Source of the DNA: Phragmites australis
Taxonomy: Eukaryota > Streptophyta > Magnoliopsida > Poales > Poaceae
Assembly (NCBI RefSeq): GCF_958298935.1
Contig: NC_084944.1
Coordinates: 18,693,679-18,757,678 of the forward strand
DNA: 64,000 nucleotides
Reading direction: 5' to 3'
The translations under genes were made by a program, and so were the position numbers. The first letter of the stretch is position 1. Each line of letters starts with the position of its first letter. Shown here piece after piece: positions 45,554 to 57,732 of this stretch. The notes beneath the pieces are model-generated. The model was not told where the DNA came from. It saw nothing but the letters and a program-made list of their open reading frames with translations, and ran no database searches.

Positions 45554-48210
45554 GGTTGCAAGAAGCTTGGAAAGCAATCTGCCTCCTCCACCGATGACTC
45601 TGCTATCTTGATATGGGTGACATCGAAGGTCTCGTAGGAGATGTTGGCCTCGCTAGAGCACGATGAGGTGATCCCCTCATGCACCATGGTCGCCTGCGCA
45701 CCGACGAAAGGCCAAGAGATCCCTTGCCCAGACACGAACTGGGCTGTGGTGTTTGTAGATTTCTTTTGTTGTGGCTTGCAGTTCTCCCATTCCAACTTTT
45801 TCCTTCTAGTGCTCTTATTATATGGAATTGAGCTCATCCATCTCAACCCCAACTCCATCGTGATGCTTAGCATCTTTGTAAACCTGTGTGAGGTGTATTT
45901 AGGCACTTGACCCTTCGTTTGATCTTTTCCGCTACTTCTACGTATTGAAGAGGTTGTTGACAGGGTGACCTGTGGTGTCGGCTTCCGCCTCTGGGAAGGA
46001 AAGGCCACGGAATACATCGACTTTGCCACCAAGAGCTCCTGGTTAGGGTGGCACAAGAAGTGGTTCTACTACCAGCTACCCCCACCCAGAGGCATTGGCT
46101 ACCAAGGGCTCACGTCGTACCCAACGTCAGTCTGGATGGACACATTGTACTGCTTTGTGACGATCTGGATCTAATCTCTGAGATGTCAGAGTTGAAAGCG
46201 TGGGGCTTGACAACGTGGGATGTCGCTGATGACTTCACCAGGTGATGGTTGAGTCCCTTACGCTCGAGGGTGTTAACCACCTGGCAATACACGACCGGGG
46301 ATGACCTAGCCCAAGAAGGTGAGATAGGTACTTGTTATTCCATGTAGTTTTAGTACTCGGGGGAGTAGGAAGTCCTTTGTTTTCTAACGATTACTCCTTA
46401 ATGTAGATCTTTCTATGGAGGAGGGAGCTCAGAGGACAAGATTCCTCTTCGAGATAGCTCCCAGGGAGTTCCGCATACACATCCTGGTGCCCATCGTTCA
46501 GATGGAGGCTGAGGCCAAGGCAGAAATCTTGTCGATAAGTTTCATTAGAGTTCTGCTTCTATTTCCCCTTGTAGCCCTGACTTAAAACAGAGGTCCACGC
46601 GTATGACACAGTGCTTAGACCGAGGGAAACAGACCCGGAGGCTGAGACCGTGGGAGTATGGGATGAGGATGATGATCAAGTAGAGGTCATTGAGACATTA
46701 GGCTCGAGTGGGGGCGGAGGTATATTGAACGCACTACCAGCCTTGGATCGCACTGATGATAACGTGCCGAAGGATCTCGTGGGTGCCACTGGTGGTGACC
46801 AACCGGGGAGCGGCATGGTCACCTTTGCCGGTGCCTGCATATTCAACTCCCGCGCCCATGTCCCCAAGGCCTTCTCCTCAGGTACGTCTGCCCTAACCCT
46901 TCTGGTTTCCTTCCCGTAGAGATTCAACTCACGCAGAGCCAAGGATAGGTGAGGGCCAGGACTGTGGGAAGCAATCGTCGGTGAGGGGACCTCAGCTGGT
47001 GGAGCCTTGGTCCTGACAAATATCATGACCGGCGAGGCTGTCCCCCGAGTCGAGGTGACCAAGCTGGCTTTGAGCCTCACCACAATTAATGAGCAACACA
47101 ACCTTAAGCTCAAGAAGAGGAGGTATGTGCATCTACTTTGGTTATCTTCCCGTATTTAGGAGCATGTCTGACCTATTACTTATAGACTGGTTAAGGCGAA
47201 CTCATCACCACCTTCGCCGGGACCCATCCCTGAGAACTTGGGTACCCTCAACCTGGAGGACGACATCTTTAGCCTGGGAAAGGTCTTATCGATGGAAGGG
47301 CAGGTGGACGATACCGTCAAGCCCCTGACTCCTTTAGTTGGAGGGATTGGGGAGCCAGGAGTCTCAACGATGCCAAACCTCGAAGCCCCACTACTCAGGT
47401 TGTCGCCCCAAGTGCCTTGGCAGGAGGTCGTCCAGGGGGTGCGATCCGAGGGAGGCCATGACCCGGTGATCTTTCTGTAGCCCCTTCTCGAGGTACGTCA
47501 CAACCTACAAAGTAGTTAGTAGCAACTCGTTCCTCTTGCATGAGCTAACCTACAGGTATGCAGCCTGCCACGTTAGGGATGGGCACCCTTCATTAGGAAA
47601 TCCAACAACTGAAAGAGCGGGTGGCTGAGCAGGAGGCTAAGAAGGTCTAGCAATTAACCGAGCTAGAGGCCAAAAAGTCCCAACAACTTCTCATGACTCA
47701 AGGTAGGTGATCCGTCTCTAAGACTTGTTACGTTTGCATTGTGTATCTTTTTGACAAGTCGTCTGTCTTGGTTGTAGAGCTGTCTGAGGCCCAAGATGCC
47801 CTGGCCCAAGCGGGATTCCAGATGACCTCCGTCCGGTAGACCCTCACCTCCACATTGAACCTGTTCCACACCGCTTTGAGCGGGCTGGGATGACAAATTA
47901 ATCCCTGGGAGGAGGACAACATCACCGGCGTCTCTAGCCGGGTGGTGGAGCTGGCTGGGGTCTTCGACGACTTGCGGCCTGCAATCACCAAGAACACCAC
48001 CCGCCAAGTCCAGAACGGCGTGCAGGAGGTGGTCACCCAAGTGCTGATGATCCTTAAGGCTCACTTCCCAAAGGTGGACGTCAATGTCCTTCAAGTTGAG
48101 TTCCCAGCGGAGACCGAAGGGGAGGCTGCTTAGTTGGTAGAGGCGGTGGAGGGTGCAGCCAAGGACTATGTAGACGGGATGACCTTCTTGGCATCCCCTT
48201 AGTATTTTTT
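45554..48210 (+). pseudogene. Gypsy-type element gag-like gene remnant ('putative gypsy type transposon' family)
   Basis: Plus-strand pieces with stops between them read MGCKKLGKQSASSTDDSA (45554), KSSWLGWHKKWFYYQLPPP (46029-46085), acidic and proline-rich linkers (46600-47480), IQQLKERVAEQEAKK, and a helical C-terminal part from 47940 (RVVELAGVFDDLRPAITKN, QNGVQEVVTQVLMILKAHFP). The 'WHKKWFY' block is characteristic of the large N-terminal ORF of certain grass gypsy elements. The frame is broken many times. Confidence 0.6.
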
Positions 48211-48905
48211 TCTTATTTTTTTGTCACTTGTGCTTAGGAACAAAGTTAGCCTTTTGTTAGTGAACAAGTATTATCTAAAATGCTTGTATGTGTTAAGACT
48301 TTTTGGGGACTTGATATCGAGCAGATAGTACTACTCACCTCTTCCTCCGACTAAGGTAGGAGAACTTCATTACTACTCGTAGAGCTTAGTCAGTCAACCT
48401 TAGGTCCAACGTGAGTGGGAGGCGTCGTGGCCCCCGGGCACTCGTAGACGTGATAAGGAACCTTGTCGCATCCTGTGAGGTCGTAACTTAGAAAACCATC
48501 CCTTCGAGAAGGAAGCTGCTTTTGCACACGCGTGACACGTTGTCCCTGGCTCTTAGTATATTGTACCCATCCAGCTCCCGACTAGCTATCTGGGAATGAA
48601 TCTCGGATAGGCAGTCAAGAAGATAACTACTGACCAACTACTCAGAACTAGCCAGCTAGGATAGGAAAATAAATACTCATACTAACCCTTTGGTCGCAGA
48701 AACTTCTGTTACCTAACATCGATCTTGCTTCACTCTTGCCCAAGCATATCCAGTGCGCGTGCTTTGTAGAGGTACCTGAATAGTAGCTTACCACCAGTGT
48801 TCCTATCTCATGGGTGTCGAACATTGAGTTGTGAAGAAGAGAGAATGGCACAAGGAAATTCATGCAACTTTACTGGCAATATGATCTTTATTAATATGAA
48901 CATAC
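48211..48905. other. Retroelement-derived noncoding DNA
   Basis: It lies between a plus-strand gag remnant and a minus-strand integrase remnant. Composition and phrases such as 'tattgtacccatccagctcccgac' look LTR-like, but no clean terminus was found. Confidence 0.3.
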
Positions 48906-49580
48906 TCTTAGTACTTACACTAGAATTTTCGAAGCTGGTCGATATTCCAAGAATTATTGAGGAACCTTTCATCCTCCATTGCTAACCTAAATAACCTAGG
49001 GTGAGTATACTTGACCACCGTGTATGGATCCTCCCAATTTGGGGATAGCTTGTTGCGGTTACTTTAGTTCTGAACAAGTCATAGAATCAGTTCCCTAGGC
49101 TCGAGGGTTCTTATTCAGACGTGCTGGTCATAGTAGCACCGGAGGGATTGTTGATAATTTGCTGATCGTATCAGCACTTGAGTCCTCTTTTCTTCGATGT
49201 TGAGGTTGTCATCTCTTTTGAGGGTTTCATCCTTGTCGGTGAACAAATCGACACGGGGAGATTTCATCTTTAGTTCACAGGGAAGCGTGGCTTCGGTCAT
49301 GTAGACTAGGAAGAAATGTGTTTCACCCGTCACCATATTGGTTGTTGTCCAAAGTGCCAAGAGTACGTTAGGCAACTCCTACGCCTAGGCTTTGGAGTGA
49401 ACGGATAAGCGGTTGAAGACGTCGGTCTTGATCCCTTGCAGCACGAGGCCGTTGGCCCACTCCACTTGTTCATTGCTCTATGGATGAGCGACTGACACGA
49501 AGCAGACCTTGGTACCTAGCTTCTCGCAATACTCAATGAACGCCGCACTCATGAACTGGGGTAAAGGGCATATAACTACG
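48906..49580 (-). pseudogene. Ty3/gypsy integrase C-terminal remnant
   Basis: On the minus strand, from 49580 leftwards: FMSAAFIEYCEKLGTKVCF, NEQVEWANGLVLQGIKT, NVLLALWTTTNMVTGETHFF (49375-49310), a charged helix to YYDQHV, then LSPNWEDPYTVVKY and FRLAMEDERF, with several stops. This is the end of a gypsy integrase opposite in orientation to the neighbouring gag remnant, so the two are probably from different insertions. Confidence 0.7.
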
Positions 49581-51478
49581 CACATGAGTAATACAAACAC
49601 GACATCATTTAGAGGGCCGTCTTTCGTCATCAGTAGAGCAGCCTGTAAGGAAAAATTCAAACTCTATCTTAATGCTATATTCTCAAAGGTGCAAAATTGT
49701 TAAGACATGCTTGAATTTTGCAAACCTAACATAGAGGACTGTGAAGGAATGATTTGCTCCAATGTTTAACCTCTGCTTCAAGAGAATCAAGTTATTTCCT
49801 TTTCATCGCAATATGAGATTTTACAAATCGCAGCTACTACTAGACTCTAGCCACCTGTTGGAGTTTCAAAACCATTTTATCACCTCTAAACATGATATCA
49901 GTACATAGAATCTAAAATTATTTTTGGAGAACAATCTCTAAAGATACATGTTCTTGTACATCAATGACTACATATGGGCTTGTGTGCACCTCTTTTAGAA
50001 GTATTGCAAGGTCATCTGCACTAGAGACCATCTTTTTTATCACACTGCAAGCAACATGATGCTTAGAAGGTTTCTTCATATCTAATCCTTTGACTCTCAT
50101 CTTATCAAAACCAACAGACTCATCCATAATATCTTCATTTCCATTTTCTTGTGGATCCATTAGCTGCAAAAGAAAAGGACTAGAGGCTAACAATTGGCGC
50201 TTCAATCTGATGGATTCGCTCATTGTCCTTCTAGCTATTGTTGCCATCATGAGTACTAATGTTTTTGCCGACGACAATGTCAACAGAATCATCAGAAGCA
50301 TCAATGACACGAATTTCATTGTTGGTATTTACTTATTCTATTTCTGCTTGGCCAGTGCCTAGTGTTTCAAGATTAGCACCATTATGTGTAACCCATTATC
50401 TTGGTTTTGATTAATTACAGCATGGATATCATTCATCTCACTACTGTAGTGATGAAGAAGATGGAAGAAACGTCTAAGGAATGTTCTAAATCGACTGATT
50501 ATTCAGCAACTCGAAGAATGTATCCATCTTCCCCTCCATACTCAGAAATGCATGGAGTTCACAGCCCATCTTGTTGATTCTTATCATTACAACCCCAACT
50601 TTGTAATTCTTGCAGCACGGCGGCCAGTTGCAGCACCGGCGATAGAAAATGGTGTAGGTCAATGAACCCATAGCATCATTGAAAAATGAAAATAAAAGGA
50701 ATCATGGCATGATTTTTAATACTAAATGGGGAAAACAAAGTGAGTTGAATTCAGAATCTGTCCCTCCTACATCATTGTCTGTAAGGAGAGACTTCATATT
50801 GAGTCACATCATTAACAAACTCTTGGTTTTTTGTTGGTTAGTGATACTAATTACTAAGTTTAAATGGATTTAGTCAATGTATATAATGACTGATGTGAAG
50901 ACAAAGCATAGTTTCCCCGTTGAAACCCACTTTTTTCATTGGATTAAACTTCTTTCTCACTGCCCTAGATTATCCAATCTCCTATTTTTCATTCTATAGT
51001 CTAATCCATGGCCTTAACTTAATCACACCCTCAAATTCACTCATTAAATCACCGCAACAAGCCAAGGGGCAAGAAACAAAAAAAGAAAAAGAAAAATCTC
51101 TTGCCTCCCTCCTTGCCCACCTGCCGCAGACCAGCGCTTTCCACCAAACCGAGTCACCTGCCACCCCAAGCCAACCATTCCTTGCTTCTACGCCTCATCC
51201 TCCGACTACCGTTGAGCCCCCTCCTCCAATATACCCACCCTCCATATAAATTTATTGAAAATTTAATCATTTGAAAATACTTTTCATGAAAAATCTAGTA
51301 ATACTATTTTTATGTGATATATCTTAATATTTATATATATATTAGTGGTGAAAAGTTTCTAAACTTTAATTAAGTGCATTCTTAAACAACATATGTATGT
51401 GAAGGGAGGGTGTATATACAAGAATAACATGGGCTCCAATCCTCGTACATTCCTAGTTGCTTCTATTTGTTTTGGATG
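49581..51478. other. Intergenic DNA with short unassigned frames
   Basis: A minus-strand frame at 50319-49918 (133 codons) and others here lack any recognised domain and are not called. 51040-51245 is a C-rich coding-like patch on the plus strand with no family. Confidence 0.3.
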
Positions 51479-51486
51479 ATATCACC
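51479..51486. repeat. Target-site duplication atatcacc, left of the hAT element
   Basis: It repeats exactly at 52657-52664. Eight bp is the hAT duplication length. Confidence 0.85.
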
Positions 51487-52656
51487 CAGGGTTCAATTTT
51501 CGACGGTAACCGGTCGAAATTCACGGTTACCGAGCTTACCACTCCGGTACGGTTTAAGAAACCGAACGGTAACCAAATTTGAATTCAAAAAATTTGAAAA
51601 AAAGATTTAAAAAATCCCAAAAAAACTAGAGACAATTATAAGACCTTTTGCGTTTTTCAAAAATAATGTCGTTTGCATCATATTCTATAGGGAGGAAGTG
51701 AAAAAATGAAAAAAGTTGAAACATGCGGCTCAGTTATTAACTCATGTTAAGGAAAAGCTTAACATGTAAACACATATTTTTCTTGTGTAGGAAGTATCTT
51801 AAGAGGATCTTAAAATTTATTTCACTTCATCTAGAGTTTTATTAATTTCTCCATGATTTTTACAAAGTTCACAAGCATAAAGTGAATATGTTAAGAAACA
51901 ACACTATAATTAACTTTTTCATGTCTACCATTATTTTCCCTACATAAAGAATAGTATAAATAAACTAATAAAAGTTTCACTAATTTTGGAGGTGTGATGG
52001 ATCAGTTATGAATTAATCTAGTCGCAACACATTTACATAATCCTTTATGTTACAATAACTAATTCATGAGTTAATGTATTTTTGAAAGACATAGAATCAT
52101 GTAAGAAGACTAACAAAATTAGTTTCATGATTTTTGAATTAGCAAAGAGTAAAATATACATTTAACTTGGTTTAACAAATATATTTTCTCATAGAAATTT
52201 TTTAACTTTTATGAGTATAAATACTTTTATCATGTAGATCATGTTACAAGGAAACTAACAAATTTTGTTTCACTTGATTTGAAGCTCAGATGAATTAGTT
52301 ATTGATCTTACAAGATTGAGCCAATTTTTGGGTTTTTTATTGAATTTCACTGAAAATTGAGAAAACTACTCGATAAATCGAGAAAACCGAGCAGTTACCG
52401 ACAAAACCAAGCGGTTACCGACAATGCGGAAAATTCGAGAAAATCGCTCAATAAATCGAGAAAATCACTCGGTAACCGATCCGATTCGACCGGTTATCGA
52501 ACGGAGAATCTAGCATTTTTTGTCCAAATTTCAAATTTTAGAAAATGAATTTTATGCGAATTTCAGCCGAAATTTGAGCAGTTATCGTGATAACCGCGCA
52601 TTTTCAGTTATCGCTGGGGAGCGGTTACCATTTCAAAAACGATAAGTAAAACCCTG
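51487..52656. mobile_element. Non-autonomous hAT element, 1170 bp
   Basis: The termini are CAGGGTT...AACCCTG, with perfect 8-bp flanking duplication. The body has no transposase. Near both ends it carries repeated 'cggtaaccg' / 'cggttaccg' motifs (left 51499-51575, right 52390-52630), as expected for subterminal transposase-binding repeats. The interior is AT-rich. Confidence 0.85.
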
Positions 52657-52664
52657 ATATCACC
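52657..52664. repeat. Target-site duplication atatcacc, right of the hAT element
   Basis: Exact repeat of 51479-51486. Confidence 0.85.
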
Positions 52665-53100
52665 TTGGATTGAGTTGTTTCCTATGTCCTCCAATTAGTA
52701 GAAGTATGATATGAAGTCCTAGTAACAAACCTCCCCAGGTATTAATAGGAATATAAAATTAGGATGTTATTCATCTTTTTCCACATTATCATTCTCCACT
52801 ATCCTCATCTTACCAAAAATATATATCTAGACTGTTGTTAACAAAAGATCAATGCATACTTAAATCCTCTAGAATATTCTTAAGTTTTTAAAGAAATAGA
52901 GGCATTCACAAATTCAAAAATAACTGAAGAGCTAGATTCTTTTTTCCGGTTGCAAGGATGATGCATGTGCACGCACGCACACACCACATATGCACACACA
53001 CCACCGAATGTGCTCACTATCACACGCCTACAGATAAATCCACTAACACTCGTGTGTGTAAATTGTAGGAATCAAAATTTGAACCCTGACGAATGGAGTT
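52665..53100. other. AT-rich intergenic DNA
   Basis: A short CA-rich run ('cacgcacgcacacaccac..cacacacacc') occurs near 52970-53005. Nothing else was recognised. Confidence 0.3.
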
Positions 53101-53131
53101 GTATAGTCACGCTTCCACCCCTTTTCTTTAG

Positions 53132-53583
53132 GCATGCAGGCTCCATTGTCAAAAGTGCTACTAATATTCTAAACAAGGTCAATGAATTTTATGCAAATCA
53201 ATGGTGTCCGGCCTAGTCTCCTATAGGAAAATGTATTTTCTATCAATGAAAGAAATGGCGTCACCTCTCGAAATATAATCCATTCCTTTATAGACAATAG
53301 TGAGTCATGGAAGCCAGCCTGGTATCCAACATAAAGTTGTCTGTTCCATTTGTGAAGGCAGTGTTGTCATATCTCTCAAGGGAGTGCTCAAAGTTCTGTG
53401 GATGTGCCTCCAAACATGGCTGTGCGCATTGCTATAGCTCTCAAGGAGAACTTAAGAGATGAAGGTGCTAACCAAGAGCTACCATCCATCAATTATATAG
53501 GAGCCTTTACTTTCTACAAAATCTGGGCTCGATAGTGCTGCCAAAGGAAATTCAAAATCTTTAACTCTTAGTTTATCTATATT
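53132..53583 (+). pseudogene. Decayed paralogue of the unknown gene at 31.0 kb
   Basis: After an acceptor cttttctttag identical in style to that at 31014, it reads HAGSIVKSATNILNKVNEF, matching HTCSALTSATDILNKANEF of the parent. Further on are SSVDVPPNMA (parent SVDVPPDMS), ALKENLRDEGANQ (parent TLKQNFKKEGASH) and LSTKSGLDSAAK. Stops and frame changes separate these blocks. The retained intron border means it arose by DNA duplication, not retroposition. It ends at the CACTA-like insertion. Confidence 0.8.
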
Positions 53584-55385
53584 CACTAGCTCAGAATAGA
53601 TTATTACAAACAAATTTTAAACACTATTACAGAAGTTATAGGTTCTGTCTCTACAAAAGTGTTTGTGATATCAACCTTGTTACAGACAGTTACAACTCTA
53701 TCTGTAATAGAGATACATACAGATGAATTTTCTATAAAACCTTCTATGAGTAATAAGGGCTACAGAAAGATTTTGTTGAAACCCATCTGTATAAAGTGAT
53801 ACAAACGTAGTTTTTTTTTAAACCGTATGTGTGACTCTTTCCACCCTATAAGCAATTTTTCTTCCTGATTGCCCTCATGATATGGCATACACGCTTCATA
53901 GTTCACAAATTAAACATCATAATAGGCATTATTTACATATCACACATTAACATATTATTCAGAACATCGATCACATATTATTCAGAACTTCAACACGTGC
54001 ATTTACATAGCACAAAGATTAAGAATATCACACAGATGCACATCACACATTGTTCAAATACATAAGCCTAGCTAGCTATACACAATCCCTATCTATACAT
54101 CATTGACATCGTCTTCTTAAAGGATGTGATGCTTGACATCATTGACAATGTCGTCTTCCAGAACAATGAAATGATCGACATCATTGGTCAATGCTGTCTT
54201 CGAGAAAGATGAAATGATTTACATCATCTCAACCTCCTGTGTTTCAGCACAACATCAACCCAAGCATCATCTTCTATGAGCATCTCACTATTATCCAGAT
54301 CAGACTCCATCCTGACTATCTCATGCATGAGCCATAACCAAACTACATTGTTGCCAAACCGCTAGCTATAGTTAAGCAAGAAATGCGCGTTTAGACTAGT
54401 CTTGCAGTTCACCAAAATATTTCTATTGTGACGAAAAATAACAGGCAAATTTTCATCTACAAGAACAAAATGGAGAACGCGATTCACAACAAAAATAGGG
54501 TCTGTGGAGGGGCCCTTCACAATAGCGAAGAACACGAAGTCCACACGACGAATTCGACAAGCATTCGCGCCATGGAAGCAGGCATAGGGACAACCCTCTC
54601 CTGCCAGCGCCTGATAGCAGTGAACTAAGCTATTGCAAATTTGCGATGAAAATACCACATTACTCTCAATTACACTTGTCAAAGCAAACCCTAGGAATCC
54701 TAACAAAACTACGATGGACATATATACATTACTCACCTTAGTGCGGGGGGATTCACTCCCAAATATCACTCCTCCGATGCGGAAACAATCCTAGCTCACA
54801 GAATGGGCTCTTAGATGGCAACAAGGAGAGCGAGAAAGATGAACTACCCATCGCTTTATATTCAGTGAGCAGGTTGTGTCTGTGGGAAGCAAGAGAGCAA
54901 GGGGAGACATGCAGGTTGTGTGTGGAGGAAGCCAAATGCGAGGGGAGATGAGCAGGTTGTGTGTGGGAAGCAAGAGAGCAAGGGGAGACAAACAGGTTGT
55001 GTGTGTGGGAAGCCAAAAGGGAGGGGAGATGATCGGGTTGCATGTGTGGGAAGCCAAAGAGCGAGGGGAGACGAGCGATCAAATTTAAAATGGTTCCCAG
55101 ATCTTTAACTACAAATGGGTGTACAGAAAAGTTATCTGTATCTATCATATAGATATAGACGAATCTTATAATAAACTGTCTGTGACAATATCATAGATGG
55201 GTTTTTCTAAACACCGTCTATGTCTGTACGATAGAAACATACGTATTTGTAAAAATTGTCTGTCAAACAGCGGTCTTGTTACAAACACGTTTGTCTTAGC
55301 AACTGTCTGAGAATATTTTACCAGTGATAGATTCTAAGAAACCGTCTGTGACACACCATCCATTTTCATTGATTCTATGATAGTG
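53584..55385. mobile_element. CACTA-like non-autonomous transposon, 1802 bp
   Basis: The left end CACTAGCTCAGAATAGATT and the reverse complement of the right end, CACTATCATAGAATCAATG, form matching CACTA termini. Both flanks are rich in subterminal 'acagacagtt / aaccgtctgt' repeats (53640-53830 and 55090-55370). The 3-bp flanks (att/atg) are not identical, so the boundaries are likely but not proven. No transposase is present. Confidence 0.6.
54872..55078 (+). repeat. Five-copy 40-42 bp minisatellite
   Basis: Unit starts are 54872, 54914, 54955, 54995 and 55036. The consensus is near 'ggttgtgtgtgtgggaagccaagagcgaggggagatgagca'. The long minus-strand frames here (HTHNLFVSPCSLAS type) are translations of the repeat, not genes. 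Confidence 0.9.
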
Positions 55386-57086
55386 ATGGTATTTATTTCC
55401 AACCACTTGTTCAGTACCAAAATGTACCCACCCTTACTATTCATATATAAATTTAGTAAAGGGAGCTTCAGACCTGGTCGGTCGACGTTGCTAAAGGGAA
55501 CCACTCTAGTCTTTCCTTATGGACACATTTGCGATGACATGGAGCTATATTTTATTTTTTTGGTGTACATTAAATTAGGTAAATTGACCTTGTGTGGTAG
55601 TTACTTAAACTTAAGCTAAGATCTGGTTATTTTTACGATTTTTCTGAATAAATAGCTCCTTTATGCATGATGCTATGTGATCCATTTATAATAATGGAAA
55701 GTAAATTCTGGGTCCCAACAATTTCTAGCTTAGGGCGTGTACCGTGGGGTGATGTCAGCTTCTATAAGAGATGCCATGTTGGATTTCGGGCGATGTGGAT
55801 GGAAAAGGAGAGAGAAATGATATCCAGTATTTAACAGACGGTCTATTAGATAGCTTGCTACTGTCTAAAGCATTGTATAAACGGTTATTGGTGTTAAGAC
55901 TATAACTTTGCACGTAAGACTTACAGACAACTTTTATAGACAATATATTGAGTTGTTTTCATTACATGCCATTAGGTCGTTGTGACCATTAACTGCCGCT
56001 TCGTCGAAGTTCTTCTTTGTGATGTCACCCATCCTTGTTTATATATGAGCAAATTATAATGAGCAAGTTTATTTGAGACATAAAAAATTCTTAATCAAGA
56101 TATAGCAATTTAACATGAACTTAAATTGGAGGCCAATTGAACACATAGGATGATAGGAAAGCTAGTTAACGATTTGATGAATTCATATGTTTGATTTTGT
56201 ACATGTTAACACCGTGCAGCTCCTATGGTTGAGTGTGTTGAGATACCACTTTTTTAGGTTGCAACCATGGGCAGCTCACATTATTTTGTTTATAAAATAT
56301 GAAATCTTGCATTTGTCAAAATACATCCGCCTTTATATTTATAAGGTGGTTAGTTGGTTATCCGCACATTGATGCTATATAGTTTTATTCTTGTTTGTTG
56401 GTTCTACAAAATCCTATCCTGCATTCATCACAAATTACATCCGCACTCCTATTTACAAGAAGGTGGCTACTTGATACCTACACATGGTTATAAATGACAT
56501 TACAAACCAAGTAGAGCTACCATGACGAGCTCATCCAATGCCAGGCCTTTGTCTCTGCCGCGGTACTAGACTAAGGTCTTATTCGGATACAAGCCACGCA
56601 TTGCCAAACGTGATGTTCCTGGGCTCCGGGCTCTGCTGACTCCCGGTGATCAATCATGTATCGTGCCTTGCTCCGCATTGTTGTCATCGATCATGCTAAA
56701 GCTCAGCTCAAGTTCACACTATATCTGAATAGATTTTTTGGGACGGATGATAACTCTTATTAGTGATGGGTAATTTAGCATGAGCCACAAATAAAACAAT
56801 CTCCTTAGTTAAATAATGGGTTAAACAAATATGCATTAGTTTCAGCAGCTATACAAGCAAATATGCATTAGTCACTCGACGAAAGAATCGTTGTTCTATT
56901 AAATAACAAATCCCAACAATCTCCATCTCTTCTGATTACTTCAGCATTTCCCTGTGAGCCTGCATGATCACAGAAGAATTGTTGTTCACATCTCATGGTG
57001 CTAACCGGAGTATAGAGATCAGGACATGCGAGTTTCAGAGATTGTAGTTTCAGACATGAGAAGCTTTACTACCTTGCTGCACCGGC
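55386..57086. other. Intergenic DNA, nothing recognised
   Basis: AT-rich. A weak direct duplication 'atttgtcaaaatacatccgc' / 'attcatcacaaattacatccgca' occurs at 56313-56440. No gene or clean element end was seen. The right end includes the 3' flank of the endosulfine-like gene. Confidence 0.3.
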
Positions 57087-57732
57087 TCAGCTGGACGCGC
57101 AGGTCAGCTTGCGAGGGGGAAGCTGGCGATGACGCCTCGTCTGCACGCAAAAAGAACAATGCAGTTCTCTTGTTTCAATCACAATGCAACACACTGAATG
57201 ATAAATACGTGCAGTGCAGTGCAGCTATTCTGAAAGTCACTGGGCTGGCCTCTTTTTACTGACCTTTAGCTTTGACTTCAAGGATTCGATAGCAGCCCGT
57301 GCACTGCTGCTGTTTGCAGCTTGCTGAAGCAAAGCATTAGAAAGCAAGGTTTCAGAGAACAACCTATGTACATACAAAAACTTGCCATGGCAGAGAAGCT
57401 CATTTTTGGATGAAAAGGATTGGATACCTTCCCAAGGACCCAGTCAGCAGAGTCGAAATAGGCGCGCTCATGATCCTGCAGAAGAAACGACCAAATAGAG
57501 GAAGCAGAAATTGATCAGATTTCATAAAACTGACACCAGCAGGCCAATTCGTTGATGTGCTGCAACTGCAAGAATTGATCGAACAAGTACTTACCTTTCC
57601 TGCGCGAATTTTGGTGACAGAGAACTCAAGCTGCTGCTTGAAGGGGCTCCGCCGCCGTGGCGACGTGGAGGGGCTCAGCGGTGACTTGGAGGGGCTCGGC
57701 GCCACCGCAGACCGAGCTCTCCCCATCCGCAT
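57087..57732 (-). CDS. Small endosulfine (ENSA/ARPP)-like protein
   Basis: Four minus-strand exons, 57732-57595, 57475-57428, 57323-57264 and 57140-57087, all phase 0 with GT-AG borders, give 99 residues. The start is ATG 57732 (MRMGRARSAVAPSPSKSPL). A Ser/Pro/Arg-rich leader ends in TKIRAGK, then the core DHERAYFDSADWVLGKQ follows. This matches plant endosulfine-like proteins (KDHERAFFDSADWALGKQ), in which the FDS serine corresponds to the Greatwall kinase site of animal ENSA/ARPP19, inhibitors of PP2A-B55. The tail is SLKSKLK then TRRHRQLPPRKLTCASS. The family call rests on the 17-residue core alone. The short, fully consistent exon chain makes it a real gene. The N-terminus is unlike typical members and could continue upstream in another exon. 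Confidence 0.65.

Noticed and set aside
45532..46056. 174-aa minus-strand ORF
   Set aside because: Antisense shadow of the gypsy gag-like remnant; the plus strand carries the recognisable motifs.
49918..50319. 133-aa minus-strand ORF with a hydrophobic start
   Set aside because: Other frames look equally plausible, no family or exon context; not called as a gene.
54753..55148. 131-aa minus-strand ORF with HTHNL/SPCSLAS repeats
   Set aside because: Product of the 41-bp minisatellite; lies inside a CACTA-like element.
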